DNA of 64,000 nucleotides from Paractinoplanes atraurantiacus (lineage in GTDB: Bacteria; Actinomycetota; Actinomycetes; Mycobacteriales; Micromonosporaceae), in assembly GCF_900215205.1 (NCBI RefSeq), contig NZ_OBDY01000005.1, forward strand, positions 1 through 64,000, written 5' to 3'. A model generated the notes under the pieces. It was not told where the DNA came from. It did not search any database and was given only the letters and a program-made list of their open reading frames with translations. The translations under genes and the position numbers were made by a program. This document shows positions 34,551 through 43,763 of this stretch, piece after piece; position 1 is the first letter of the stretch; each line of letters opens with the position of its first letter.

Positions 34551-34753
34551 CAACGCTGCTCCGGCCGCGACCGGCGGCGCCGCAGCCGCGGCCACCGCTT
34601 GCCCAGGACCAGGTAGGCGGCGTACACGGCCGCGACCAGAGCCAGAGCCAGCCCGGGCCACCCCTCGTGGATGACCAGCGGCGGCCCGGCTGAGACGAGC
34701 GCCAGCGCGAGGGCCAGCCGGTGTGAACTGAGCCGCCGGGGACCTTGTGGCAC
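34550..34753 (-). CDS. Small membrane protein (67 residues)
   Basis: GTG 34753 has AGGGGG 6 nt upstream. The protein has two hydrophobic stretches (LALALALVSAGPPLVIHEG and LALALVAAVYAAYLVLG) and a very basic C-terminus (KRWPRLRRRRSRPEQR) that should face the cytoplasm. No family is recognised. It precedes merR on the same strand, and its stop codon coincides with the last base of the merR operator. Confidence 0.55.
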   Translation of the reverse strand: MPQGPRRLSSHRLALALALVSAGPPLVIHEGWPGLALALVAAVYAAYLVLGKRWPRLRRRRSRPEQR

Positions 34754-34944
34754 GCGATCCCCCTACCGTCACAGCCGTCCTGGCCCGTGAAGTATCCCAG
34801 CCGCCCCGAAACGCCTCACAGCCAGCGCTTGTATTTGAAGATCCCGCACAGCGTCACCCCCAGCCCGAGCATGAGCGCGACGGCGAACGGATGGCCCCAG
34901 GCCCGGTGCAGCTCCGAGAGCTCCGGGCTCGGTACGATCGCGCC

Positions 34945-35541
34945 ATGGCCACCGAGGCGGGCAAGAAGCGGGGGCGCCGGCCCGGTGCGAGCGTGACGCG
35001 GCAGAAGGTGCTGGACGCGGCGCGGGCCTGTTTCGCCCGGGAAGGGTATGCGGCGGCGACCATTCGGAAGATCGCCGGTGAGGCCGGGGTGGACGCGGCG
35101 CTGGTCATGCAGTTCTTCGGGTCCAAGGAGGAGCTGTTCGCGGCGGTCATGTCGATCTCGCCGGAGGCGCTGGCCCGGTTCGGTGCGGCCTTCGACGGGT
35201 CCGCCGAGGGCATCGGTGAGCGGGTGACCAGGGCGTACCTCGATCTGTGGGAGGGCGATCCGGCCGACTCCGAGCCGTTGCTGGCCATGCTGCGCTCGGC
35301 CATCACGAACGAGAGGGCGGCGGAACAGCTGCGCGAGTTCGTCCAGGCCCGGCTGTGGGACGCCTCGGGCGACAAGGCTTCGGTGGTACGGGCGGGGATC
35401 GCGTCGACCATGCTCATCGGTGTCGTCCTGGGCCGTCGTGTCATTCGGGTCCCGGCCCTCGTCGCCGAGGACCGGGAGTCGATCGTCGCTGCGGTCGCGC
35501 CGGCGATTCAGGTCGTCCTGGCCCCCACGACCGGCAGCTGA
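34945..35541 (+). CDS. TetR-family regulator
   Basis: The 198-residue regulator starts with a basic arm (TEAGKKRGRRPGASVTRQ), then HTH VLDAARACFAREGYAAATIRK with VDAALVMQFFGSKEELFAAV, and a TetR_C_17-like C-terminal domain (ERAAEQLREFVQARLWDASG). ATG 34945 is the only ATG just before the HTH. It ends convergent with the CocE-type hydrolase (34-nt overlap). A 14-bp palindrome at that hydrolase's start is a candidate binding site. Confidence 0.85.
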   Translation: MATEAGKKRGRRPGASVTRQKVLDAARACFAREGYAAATIRKIAGEAGVDAALVMQFFGSKEELFAAVMSISPEALARFGAAFDGSAEGIGERVTRAYLDLWEGDPADSEPLLAMLRSAITNERAAEQLREFVQARLWDASGDKASVVRAGIASTMLIGVVLGRRVIRVPALVAEDRESIVAAVAPAIQVVLAPTTGS

Positions 35542-37247
35542 AGGTACGAGGCGTGCGCGCCGCCGGTGTGCACGACGTGCCGACCGCTGTTGGCCGGGAC
35601 GTATTCGACCAGCCGCGGCATCATCGGGCCGAGCAGGCTGCGGCCGCTGACGATCAGGCGCAGCTGCTCGCCCGGGTGGAAGGCCAGGCCGACCGGGAGC
35701 AGATCGATCTCGACGTCGACGATCTCGCCGGGTGACAGCTTCTCGACCCGGTCGAAGCTGTGCGCGGGCACGTCGCCGGTCGACAGTTTCTCGTCCAGGT
35801 GCCGCAGCGAGACCCGCAGCCGGCCGTCCGAGCCCTTGTAGCGCAGGATCGACGCGCCGCGCTCGGTGAGGTCCTGGGCCGGCGCGCCCTGGTTGGGCAC
35901 GGTGAACTGCTGCAACGGGGTGCCGTAGGCGTCGAGTTTCTGCACCAGCACGAACAGGTCCATGTCGTCGGCGCCGCGGGCCTCGACCCACAGGTGCGCC
36001 TTGGGATATCCGGCGAGCACGGTCTCCTGGTCGAACCGGACCACGAACGACACCGCGTCCGGGTTGGCGCCGATGTCGTACGCCGCCGAATGCTCTTGCT
36101 CCGGAACGCTCGTGGCCAGGGTGCGGGTGCGCCCGTCGAGGTAGTACTTGGTCGAGACGGCCCGGGCCGGCGGGAACTCGTCGGCGGGCACGTTCACCTG
36201 GTCGCCGCCCTGGAGGTCGAGGATCGAGTAACGGACCCGGGGCGTTTGCTCCCAGCCGTTGTCCTCGCCCTTGAGGAAGTGGTCGAAGAAGCGGCGCAGG
36301 TCTTCGACGTTGTCCTCGTCGTAGTAGTCGGGCCATTCCTGAGTGTTGTGGACGCGGAGCCACTTGTGCTCGGAGGCCATCCGGCGCCACGCCCGGAACG
36401 TGCCGGCGGTGTGCAGAGTGTTGGAGTAACTCGCGACGACGTACGCCGGAACCCGAATTTGATCGAAGTCCGGGATTTTGCCTTCCCAGAGCTCGTCCAT
36501 GAGGGGATGTTGCTCGGCCTCGGCGATGATGTCCTCCTTGCGGCTGTTGCCCCAGAAGCTGTAGTCGCGCAGCTGCCGGGCGAAGCCGGTGTCGGGCATG
36601 CCGCCGCGCAGTACCAGGTCGCGGTAGACGTCGCTGACGCCCTCCCACGGGTTGATCGCGGCCAGATGCGGCGGTTGCTCGGCCGCGGTGAACCACTGGG
36701 AGACCGCGAGGTAGGAGGTGCCGCTCATGGCGACCTTGCCGGTGCACCACTCCTGGACGGCCAGCCATTCGATGAGGTCGTGGCAGTCGCGGCCCTCCTG
36801 GCGGTCCCAGAGGACGCTGTCGCCCTCGGAGTGGGCCACGCCCCGGATGTCGGGATTACAGATCGCATAACCCTGAGCGCACCAGTACGCCGGGTCGGGG
36901 CCCTCGAACTTCTCCAGCCCCGAGACGATCGCGTTGTCCAGGCCGACCAGGCCGAACACGCCCATCACGCTGGCCGAGGTGCCCTGGCCCTTGCCGTACG
37001 GGCTCCAGGCCACGATGACCGGCACCTTCTCCGCGCCGGCGGGCCGGAAGACGTCGACGTGGATGGTCACGCCGTCGCGCAGGGTGACCGGCACGTCCTT
37101 GTCGAACACGATGTCGACCGGGGTGGGCCGGAACTGAGGGGCGATCTGGAAGCCGGCCGGCAGGGTGCGGGTGCCGGGGTCGAAATCGCTCAGGATGCCG
37201 TAGCGGTCGCCCGGCTCGAGAGGGTGGGACTTCGAAAATATCAACAC
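35508..37247 (-). CDS. CocE/NonD-family hydrolase (X-Pro dipeptidyl-peptidase type)
   Basis: The 579-residue serine hydrolase has the alpha/beta domain VPVTLRDGVTIHVDVFRPAG, WSPYGKGQG, nucleophile motif KVAMSGTSYLAVSQW (about residue 177) and RGVAHSEGD, a helical cap, and the C-terminal jelly-roll domain (DAVSFVVRFDQETVLAGYP, RLIVSGRSLLGP). Relatives hydrolyse esters (cocaine esterase) or X-Pro dipeptides; the substrate here is unknown. No signal peptide. The start GTG 37247 lies within a perfect palindrome and lacks a ribosome binding site, suggesting a leaderless mRNA. The convergent TetR gene at 34945 is the likely regulator. Confidence 0.88.
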   Translation of the reverse strand: MLIFSKSHPLEPGDRYGILSDFDPGTRTLPAGFQIAPQFRPTPVDIVFDKDVPVTLRDGVTIHVDVFRPAGAEKVPVIVAWSPYGKGQGTSASVMGVFGLVGLDNAIVSGLEKFEGPDPAYWCAQGYAICNPDIRGVAHSEGDSVLWDRQEGRDCHDLIEWLAVQEWCTGKVAMSGTSYLAVSQWFTAAEQPPHLAAINPWEGVSDVYRDLVLRGGMPDTGFARQLRDYSFWGNSRKEDIIAEAEQHPLMDELWEGKIPDFDQIRVPAYVVASYSNTLHTAGTFRAWRRMASEHKWLRVHNTQEWPDYYDEDNVEDLRRFFDHFLKGEDNGWEQTPRVRYSILDLQGGDQVNVPADEFPPARAVSTKYYLDGRTRTLATSVPEQEHSAAYDIGANPDAVSFVVRFDQETVLAGYPKAHLWVEARGADDMDLFVLVQKLDAYGTPLQQFTVPNQGAPAQDLTERGASILRYKGSDGRLRVSLRHLDEKLSTGDVPAHSFDRVEKLSPGEIVDVEIDLLPVGLAFHPGEQLRLIVSGRSLLGPMMPRLVEYVPANSGRHVVHTGGAHASYLQLPVVGARTT

Positions 37248-37254
37248 GTGTTGA
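37241..37254. promoter_or_regulatory. Perfect 14-bp palindrome over the CocE-type start codon
   Basis: TCAACACGTGTTGA is self-complementary over all 14 bases and covers the GTG start of the hydrolase. A bound repressor, probably the TetR protein encoded at 34945, would block transcription at or just before the first base. Confidence 0.6.
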
Positions 37255-37343
37255 GATTAACCGGGATCCCCCGTGAGAGCTACCCCCGATTGCCCACCGC
37301 ACGGTGACTATCGACGGGGGCCGGTTTCCCTAGCGTCGTTCCC

Positions 37344-38147
37344 ATGAAGGCACTGATCCTGATCGTCACGTTCGTCGTGGCCGACCTCCTGCTCGCGCCG
37401 CTGCTCGCGGCGGCCGGCGGCCACTGGTTCACCGGGCTGCTCACCGGCTTCGCGGTGGCCGCCCTGGTGCTGCTCCTCTATCGCCTGCTGGTGCGGCGGC
37501 TCGAGCACGAAGAACCGCCGCTGGCCCGGTTCCGGCCCCTGGCATGGCAGGGCTTCGCGATCGGGGTGGGCGCGTTCGCACTGGTCATCGCGGTCATCGC
37601 GATCTTCGGGGGCTACCGGATCGCCGGGTGGGGCTCGGCCGGCGACATGGTGGCCACCTTCGGCATGATGACCGGCATCGCCGTGCTCGAAGAGGTGCTG
37701 TTCCGCGGGGTGCTGTTCCGGCTGCTTGAGCGGTGGGGTGGCACGGTGGTCGCGCTGGCCGGCTCGGGTCTGCTCTTCGGCGCGCTGCACCTGCTGAACC
37801 CGCACGCCACCATCTGGGGTGCGCTGGCCATCGCGGCCGAGGCCGGGCTCATGCTCGGGGCGGCCTATGCGCTGACCCGCTCGCTGTGGCTGCCGATCGG
37901 GCTGCACCTGGGCTGGAACTTCGCCGAGTCGGGCCTGTTCGGCGCGACCGTCTCCGGCTCCGACGGCACGGCCGGCGGCCTGCTGCGCGGCGTGGCACAC
38001 GGGCCGGCCGCCATCAGCGGCGGCGAGTTCGGCCCCGAGGCGAGCGTCTTCGCGATCCTGGCCGGGCTGATCCTGACCTACCTGTTCCTGCGCCGGGCCA
38101 GCTTCGTGCCGGCGCGCTTCGGCCCGAGCCGTACGCTGCGGCGGTGA
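37344..38147 (+). CDS. CPBP-family intramembrane glutamic protease
   Basis: A 267-residue protein with about eight transmembrane helices. The three CPBP/Abi motifs are present: EEVLFRGVLFR (Glu-Glu-x3-Arg, about residue 115), FGALHLLNP (second motif His) and HLGWNF (third motif His). Members include CAAX-processing enzymes, bacteriocin self-immunity proteins and regulators of membrane-bound factors. The gene overlaps the following sensor kinase in GTGA, so this protease and the two-component system form one operon; it could process the kinase or another membrane partner. Confidence 0.88.
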   Translation: MKALILIVTFVVADLLLAPLLAAAGGHWFTGLLTGFAVAALVLLLYRLLVRRLEHEEPPLARFRPLAWQGFAIGVGAFALVIAVIAIFGGYRIAGWGSAGDMVATFGMMTGIAVLEEVLFRGVLFRLLERWGGTVVALAGSGLLFGALHLLNPHATIWGALAIAAEAGLMLGAAYALTRSLWLPIGLHLGWNFAESGLFGATVSGSDGTAGGLLRGVAHGPAAISGGEFGPEASVFAILAGLILTYLFLRRASFVPARFGPSRTLRR

Positions 38148-39253
38148 AATGGTGGCGGGCGCGGCCGGCGTGGGTGCGCGACGGGATCGGCGGGCTTCTG
38201 CTGCTGGCACTGGCGTTCGTGCCGCCGCTGACGGCGGCCGGGACGAGGCTCGGCGAGCTGCCCCGGCGGCCGGCCGATGTGCTGGCGGTGCTGGCCGCGG
38301 TGGCCATGACGGTGCCGCTGGCCGCGCGGCGCCGGTGGCCGGCGGTGGTGCTGGCGGTGGTCGGGGCCGGGTTCGCCGTGCAGGAACTGCGCGGCTACCA
38401 GAGCGCGGCGGGTGCCGGTCTGCTGGTCGCGCTCTACAGCGCGGGGGTCCACCAGGAACGGTTCCGGCGGGAGGTGGGCGCCGCGGCCGTCGTCGCCTAC
38501 GTATCGCTGTGCGTGGCGCTGCACGCGGCCGGGTCGGCGGCACGGGTGCAGGACCACGTCATCTTCTTCGCGCTCGTCGCGCTGACGGCGGTGGCCGGAG
38601 CCGTGGTGCGCCGGCGGCGGGCGGCCGACCGGGAGCAGGCCCGGGTGGCCGAGCGGGTGCGCATCGCGCGGGAGCTGCACGACGTGGTCACCCACCACGT
38701 GACGGCGATCGTGGTGCAGGCCAACGCGACGCGGTTCGTGGCCGGTCCCGGGCCGGCGGCCGACAGCCTCGAGGTGATCGCGGACACCGGGAAACGGGCG
38801 CTGACCGAGCTGCGCGACCTGCTCGGGGTGCTCGACCCGGAGCGGCCGGCGCCGCGCGACCGGCTGCCGGGGCTGGCGCAGGTGGGTGAGCTGGTCGCGT
38901 CGACCCGGGCCGCCGGGCAGCCGGTCACCCTGGTCGAGGACGGCACGGCGCCCGACATGGGCGCGGGGCGTGAGCTGGCCGCCTACCGGGTGGTGCAGGA
39001 GGCGCTGACCAACGCCATGAAGTACGCGGCGGGGCAGACCACCGCGATCGAGCTGGACTACCAGCCGGACGGGGTGACGGTCACCGTGATCACCGAGCGT
39101 GCGGCCAGTGGCGGGGCCGGCGGCGGGTCCGGTCACGGGCTGGCCGGGCTGCGGGAGCGGGTCGAGCTGTTCGGCGGCGAGATGACCGCCGGTCCGCGCC
39201 CGGGCGGCGGGTTCGCCGTGCGGGCCCACGTGCCTCTCGAAGGAGCGCCATGA
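38144..39253 (+). CDS. NarL-type sensor histidine kinase
   Basis: The 369-residue kinase has about five N-terminal transmembrane helices (residues 13-150), a HisKA_3 dimerisation helix with phospho-acceptor in RELHDVVTHHVTAI (about residue 180), and an HATPase domain with N-box EALTNAMKYA and G-box GHGLAGLRERVELFGGEM. It has no extracellular sensor domain, so it likely senses a signal within the membrane. It phosphorylates the response regulator encoded directly downstream (ATGA overlap). The CPBP protease gene upstream overlaps its start. Confidence 0.92.
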   Translation: MKWWRARPAWVRDGIGGLLLLALAFVPPLTAAGTRLGELPRRPADVLAVLAAVAMTVPLAARRRWPAVVLAVVGAGFAVQELRGYQSAAGAGLLVALYSAGVHQERFRREVGAAAVVAYVSLCVALHAAGSAARVQDHVIFFALVALTAVAGAVVRRRRAADREQARVAERVRIARELHDVVTHHVTAIVVQANATRFVAGPGPAADSLEVIADTGKRALTELRDLLGVLDPERPAPRDRLPGLAQVGELVASTRAAGQPVTLVEDGTAPDMGAGRELAAYRVVQEALTNAMKYAAGQTTAIELDYQPDGVTVTVITERAASGGAGGGSGHGLAGLRERVELFGGEMTAGPRPGGGFAVRAHVPLEGAP

Positions 39254-39912
39254 CGATCGAGGTGGTGGTCTGCGACGACCAGGCCATCATCCGTACGGGG
39301 TTCACCACCATCTTCGACTCGCAGCCCGATCTGAGGGTGGTCGGCGAGGCGTCCGACGGCAAGGCCGCCGTCGAGCTGGCGCGGCGGCTGCGGCCGGCGG
39401 TCGTGGTGATGGACGTGCGGATGCCGGTGATGGACGGCATCGAGGCGACCCGGCGGCTGGCCGGGCCGGACGTGACCGACCCGGTCAAGGTGCTGGTGGT
39501 GACCACCTTCAACATCGACGAGTACGTCTTCGAGGCGCTGCGCGCGGGGGCCAGCGGCTTCCTGCTCAAGGACGCGTCGCCGGAGCAGCTGATCGCGGCC
39601 GTGCACACGGTGGCCCGCGGCGAGGCCCTGGTCGACCCGGCGATGACGCGGCACCTGATCGGGCGGCACGGGTCGCGGCTGCGGCCCTCCGACCCGGACG
39701 ACGCCGCCGCGGCCCGGCAGCTCACCCCACGCGAACGGGAGGTGCTCAAGCTGATCGCCGAGGGACTGTCCAACAGCGAGATCGCGGCGCGGCTGGTCAT
39801 CGGGCCCGAGACCGTCAAGACGTACGTCTCGCGGATCCTCACCAAACTCGCGCTGCGCGACCGCGTGCAGGCGGTCGTCTACGCCTATCGCACCGGGCTG
39901 GTCAGCCCATGA
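39250..39912 (+). CDS. NarL/FixJ-type response regulator
   Basis: The 220-residue protein has an intact receiver domain (VVCDDQAIIRTGF, phospho-acceptor in VVMDVRMPVMDG, KVLVVTTF, Lys in GFLLKDASPEQL) and a LuxR HTH (LTPREREVLKLIAEGLSNSE, then IGPETVKTYVSRILTKLALRDR). It is the cognate partner of the overlapping sensor kinase. The sigma-factor gene 136 bp downstream in the same direction is a possible target or part of the same circuit. Confidence 0.93.
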   Translation: MTIEVVVCDDQAIIRTGFTTIFDSQPDLRVVGEASDGKAAVELARRLRPAVVVMDVRMPVMDGIEATRRLAGPDVTDPVKVLVVTTFNIDEYVFEALRAGASGFLLKDASPEQLIAAVHTVARGEALVDPAMTRHLIGRHGSRLRPSDPDDAAAARQLTPREREVLKLIAEGLSNSEIAARLVIGPETVKTYVSRILTKLALRDRVQAVVYAYRTGLVSP

Positions 39913-39948
39913 CCGCGCCACGGGCGGCGAGCCGGGCCCACACCCGGT

Positions 39949-39954
39949 TATAAT
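39949..39954 (+). promoter_or_regulatory. Candidate -10 element of the sigma-factor gene
   Basis: A perfect TATAAT within GC-rich sequence, 95 bp upstream of the sigma-factor ATG. No clear -35 is visible 16-18 bp upstream. Confidence 0.35.
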
Positions 39955-39961
39955 TCCCTGA

Positions 39962-39978
39962 CCTCGCGGTTCGCGAGG
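39962..39978. other. Short perfect hairpin in the sigma-factor leader
   Basis: CCTCGCG and CGCGAGG form a 7-bp stem with a 3-nt loop. It could be the terminator of the response-regulator transcript or, if transcription starts at the TATAAT just upstream, the very 5' end of the sigma-factor mRNA, where it could protect or regulate it. Confidence 0.4.
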
Positions 39979-40048
39979 ACACCAGATGGCCTCTCCGCGG
40001 TGCAACTCTGCGGCCCGCGATGCCACGAGCCATCCCGGGAGCCTGGGC

Positions 40049-41080
<1,032 letters not shown>

Positions 41081-41131
41081 CCTTCCCGGGCCTCTTGCGC
41101 CCCTCCTCACCCGGCGTCAATACTTAGCCTC

Positions 41132-41461
41132 GTGGCTAAGTATTCGGCAGTGCTGGACGATGTCTTCGTGGCCCTGGCCGACCCGACCCGGCGCGGCGTC
41201 GTCCGGCGGCTCGGCGAGGGCCCGGCGACCGTGGGTGAGCTCGCCCGGGCGTACCCCATGGCCCTGCCCTCCTTCATGAAACATGTGCGCACGCTGGAAA
41301 GCGCCGGCCTGATCCGCACGGCCAAGACCGGGCGGGTCCGCACCTGCGTGCTCGACCGCGAGCGCCTCGCCGTCGTCGAGGACTGGCTCGCCGAGCAGCG
41401 CCACGTCTGGGAGCAGCGCACCGACCGTCTCGAGCAGTTCATCGGAGAGGAAGACTCGTGA
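41132..41461 (+). CDS. ArsR-family transcriptional regulator
   Basis: The 109-residue winged-helix protein (VFVALADPTRRGVVRRLGEGP, then MALPSFMKHVRTLESAGLIR) belongs to the ArsR subgroup that accompanies SRPBCC genes; no metal-binding Cys motif is present. GTG 41132 is the start. Its stop overlaps the start of the SRPBCC gene (GTGA). It probably represses this three-gene operon. Confidence 0.88.
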   Translation: MAKYSAVLDDVFVALADPTRRGVVRRLGEGPATVGELARAYPMALPSFMKHVRTLESAGLIRTAKTGRVRTCVLDRERLAVVEDWLAEQRHVWEQRTDRLEQFIGEEDS

Positions 41462-41922
41462 ACCCCGACCTGGACCTGACCCTGCAACGCGTCATCCGCG
41501 CCCCGCGCGCCACCGTGTGGAGGGCCTGGACCGACCCGTCCCGCTTCGCGAAGTGGTGGATCCCGGCCCCGACGGTGTGCCGCGTCGACCGTCTCGAAGC
41601 GCGCCCCGGCGGCGCCCTCCTGACCCGCATGAGCGACGACGGCGCCGCCTTCGTGCCGCACATGGACGCGATCTTCCTGGTGGCCGACGACCTGGAACGC
41701 CTCGTCTTCACCAACGCCGTCGACAGCGCCTGGCGCCCCGCCACCCCGCAGCCGGTCGCCATGACCGCCGAGATCACCTTCGCCGACCACCCCGACGGCA
41801 CCGACTACCGCATCCTCGTCCGCCACGGCGACCCGGCCGCCCGGGCCCGCCACGAGCATCTCGGCTTCCTCGACGGTTGGGGCACCGTCACCTCCCAGCT
41901 GGCCAAGGAGGTCGAACAATGA
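41458..41922 (+). CDS. SRPBCC/AHSA1-domain protein
   Basis: The 154-residue protein has the START/Bet v1-like fold: LTLQRVIRAPRATVWRAWTDP and FAKWWIPAP at the N-terminus, ITFADHPDGTDYRILVRHGD in the sheet, and a C-terminal helix GFLDGWGTVTSQLAKEVE. Such proteins bind hydrophobic ligands; the ligand is unknown. It overlaps both neighbours by 4 nt (GTGA and ATGA), forming a coupled ArsR-SRPBCC-RibD cassette that is common in actinobacteria. Confidence 0.87.
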   Translation: MNPDLDLTLQRVIRAPRATVWRAWTDPSRFAKWWIPAPTVCRVDRLEARPGGALLTRMSDDGAAFVPHMDAIFLVADDLERLVFTNAVDSAWRPATPQPVAMTAEITFADHPDGTDYRILVRHGDPAARARHEHLGFLDGWGTVTSQLAKEVEQ

Positions 41923-42542
41923 AGCTCACTCTGACCGAGTTCGTCACCCTGGACGGTGTCAGCCAGGGCCCCGGCTCCCCCGACGAGGACACGACGGGCG
42001 GCTTCACCCGCGGCGGCTGGCTCGTCCCGTACCTGGACAAACTCTTCGTCCAGCGCACCTCGGAGTGGCTCGACCAGGCCGACGGCCTGCTGCTGGGCCG
42101 CCGCACGTACGAGGCCTTCGCCCGCGACTGGCCTCAGATCAAGGGCGACGACCCGTTCACGGTACGGATGAACACCCTGCCCAAGTACGTCGTCTCCAAC
42201 TCCCTGAAGTCAGGAACCTGGAACCCGTCGACGGTCCTGCCCGGCGACCCCGCCCAGACCGTCGCCGACCTGAAGGCCAAGTCCGGCCGCGAGCTGCAGA
42301 TCCACGGCAGCGCCCGCCTGGGCGCCACCCTGCTGCAGGCCGGCCTGGTCGACACTTTGCGCCTGGTCGTGGCCCCCACGATCCTCGGCGCCGGCCGCCG
42401 CCTGCTGGAACACCCGGGTGCCCCGATCGGCCTGCGTCTGACCCACCACGAGGTCACGCCGTCGGGTCTGGCCTTGCTCCAGTTCGACCACGCGGGCGCC
42501 GCCCCAGTCGGGTCTTATGAGGGCGTGGCCGCTTTCACGTAG
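41919..42542 (+). CDS. Dihydrofolate reductase / RibD C-terminal-like reductase
   Basis: The 207-residue protein has the DHFR-like fold: MKLTLTEFVTLDGVSQGPGS, LLLGRRTYEAFARDWP, KYVVSNSL and LQIHGSARLGATLLQAGLVD. These are features of the RibD_C-type reductases (YyaP/YwjB-like), probably NADPH-dependent with an unknown substrate. Its start overlaps the SRPBCC stop. A long tandem-repeat region begins just after its stop. Confidence 0.85.
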   Translation: MKLTLTEFVTLDGVSQGPGSPDEDTTGGFTRGGWLVPYLDKLFVQRTSEWLDQADGLLLGRRTYEAFARDWPQIKGDDPFTVRMNTLPKYVVSNSLKSGTWNPSTVLPGDPAQTVADLKAKSGRELQIHGSARLGATLLQAGLVDTLRLVVAPTILGAGRRLLEHPGAPIGLRLTHHEVTPSGLALLQFDHAGAAPVGSYEGVAAFT

Positions 42543-42556
42543 GGCGGAGGGCACCC

Positions 42557-42611
42557 GCAGAGCCCGCCCCGCAGAGCCCGCCCCACAGAGCCCGCCCCGC
42601 AGAGCCCGCCC
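42557..42611. repeat. Four tandem 14-bp repeats
   Basis: Units of GCAGAGCCCGCCCC, with one G-to-A change in unit 3 and a truncated fourth unit, start 15 bp after the RibD-like gene. They precede the larger minisatellite and are non-coding. Confidence 0.85.
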
Positions 42612-42670
42612 TCCTCGGGGGCCCCCGCCTGACCCATTATCCCGGGAATCGCAAGGTCAAGTGGGGGCCT

Positions 42671-43021
42671 GTGGACGGCGCGGCGCCCTGTGTACGGCGC
42701 GGCGCCCCGTAAACCGCGGGGGCCTGTGGACGGCGCGGCACCCCGTAAACAGCGCGGCGCCCCGTAAACCGCGGGGGCCTGTGGACGGCGCCGCGCCCCG
42801 TAAACAGCGTGGCGCCCCGTAAACGGCGCGGCACCCCGTAAACAGCGTGGCGCCCCGTAAACCGCGGGGGCCTGTGGACGGCGCCGCGCCCCGTAGACGG
42901 CGCCGCGCCCCGTAGACGGCGCCGCGCCCCGTAGACGGCGCCGCGCCCTGTGAACAGCGTGGCGCCCCGTAAACCGCGGGGGCCTGTGGACGGCGCCGCG
43001 CCCCGTGGACCACGGCGCACT
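42671..43021. repeat. Minisatellite of 19-bp and 17-bp units
   Basis: About 19 GT-anchored units in tandem. The 19-bp type reads like GTGGACGGCGCCGCGCCCC or GTAAACAGCGTGGCGCCCC. The 17-bp type GTAAACCGCGGGGGCCT occurs four times (42709, 42764, 42857, 42969), each followed by a GTGGAC-type unit, which gives a higher-order pattern. Degenerate units continue to about 43085. Because 19 is not a multiple of three, the repeats do not preserve a frame, although the minus strand is open in all three. No conserved protein domain results, so it is treated as non-coding. Confidence 0.85.
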
Positions 43022-43143
43022 GTGGACAGCACGGCACCCGTGGAAAACGGCGCCTTCCGGACGGCACAGCGCCCTGTAAACAACCGCAGCAGGTGACAAG
43101 GGCTGCCAAAGTGCCGGTCACTGCCATGTAGGCAGGTGCTAGC

Positions 43144-43722
43144 ATGTTGCTTGTGACCGCCACCAATGACCTGCGCGAACGGCGCCGCCTGGCCACCCAG
43201 GGCGAGATCGAGGCGGTGGCGCTCGAGCTGTTCGCTGAGCGGGGTTCGGAGCGGACGACCGTCGAGGACATCGCGGCCGCGGCCGGGGTGTCGCAGCGGA
43301 CCTTCTTCCGGTATTTCCCGACGAAGGAGGACGCCGCGCTCGGGGTCAACCGCTCGTTTCAGGAGGCGTTCACCGCTGAGCTGGCCCGTGGGCGGAATGT
43401 TTTCGAGGCTGTCGAGGCGACCCTGGCCGGGCTGCGGACCCGTGACGGCGCCGTCGAGCGGCTGCTGCGGGTGCGATGCCTGCTCGCGCGGGACGACAAC
43501 CTCAACCGGGCCGCGATCGCCTTCGACACCCAGGCCTGTCACTCCAACCAGAAGCTGATGGGCGGCACCCTGCGGGCACGCGTGGTCATGGAGACGGTGA
43601 GTGTGGCGCTACGGGCCTCCCTCGACGACTGGGCGCTGCGCCGGCACGACGGCGAGGACGCCGACCTGCTCGAGATCTTCCGTGAGGCGTGCCGTTACAC
43701 CAACCTGACCGAGACGCCCTGA
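43144..43722 (+). CDS. TetR-family regulator
   Basis: The 192-residue regulator has the HTH IEAVALELFAERGSERTTVE followed by VSQRTFFRYFPTKEDAAL, and a C-terminal helical domain. ATG 43144 has AGGTG about 8 nt upstream; GTG 43153 is an alternative. It lies 41 bp before the old-yellow-enzyme/quinone-reductase pair in the same direction and probably regulates it. Its upstream region is the end of the minisatellite. Confidence 0.85.
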   Translation: MLLVTATNDLRERRRLATQGEIEAVALELFAERGSERTTVEDIAAAAGVSQRTFFRYFPTKEDAALGVNRSFQEAFTAELARGRNVFEAVEATLAGLRTRDGAVERLLRVRCLLARDDNLNRAAIAFDTQACHSNQKLMGGTLRARVVMETVSVALRASLDDWALRRHDGEDADLLEIFREACRYTNLTETP

Positions 43723-43763
43723 GTGCGGCCGGTCGGGCAATTTATCACTAGAAATGGTTAAAC

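Noticed and set aside
39986..40048. Earlier start of the sigma factor at 39986
   Set aside because: No ribosome binding site precedes it, while GGGAG is well placed before ATG 40049; the extra residues are not part of the sigma fold.
42671..43021. Possible CRISPR-like array
   Set aside because: Units are contiguous with no unique spacers and only 17-19 bp long, so this is a minisatellite.
42515..43542. Three long overlapping minus-strand ORFs (about 195-300 residues) across the 42.6-43.1 kb repeats
   Set aside because: They arise because the repeat unit lacks stop codons in all frames. The peptides are low complexity, run into the TetR gene on the other strand and have no start signal or family.
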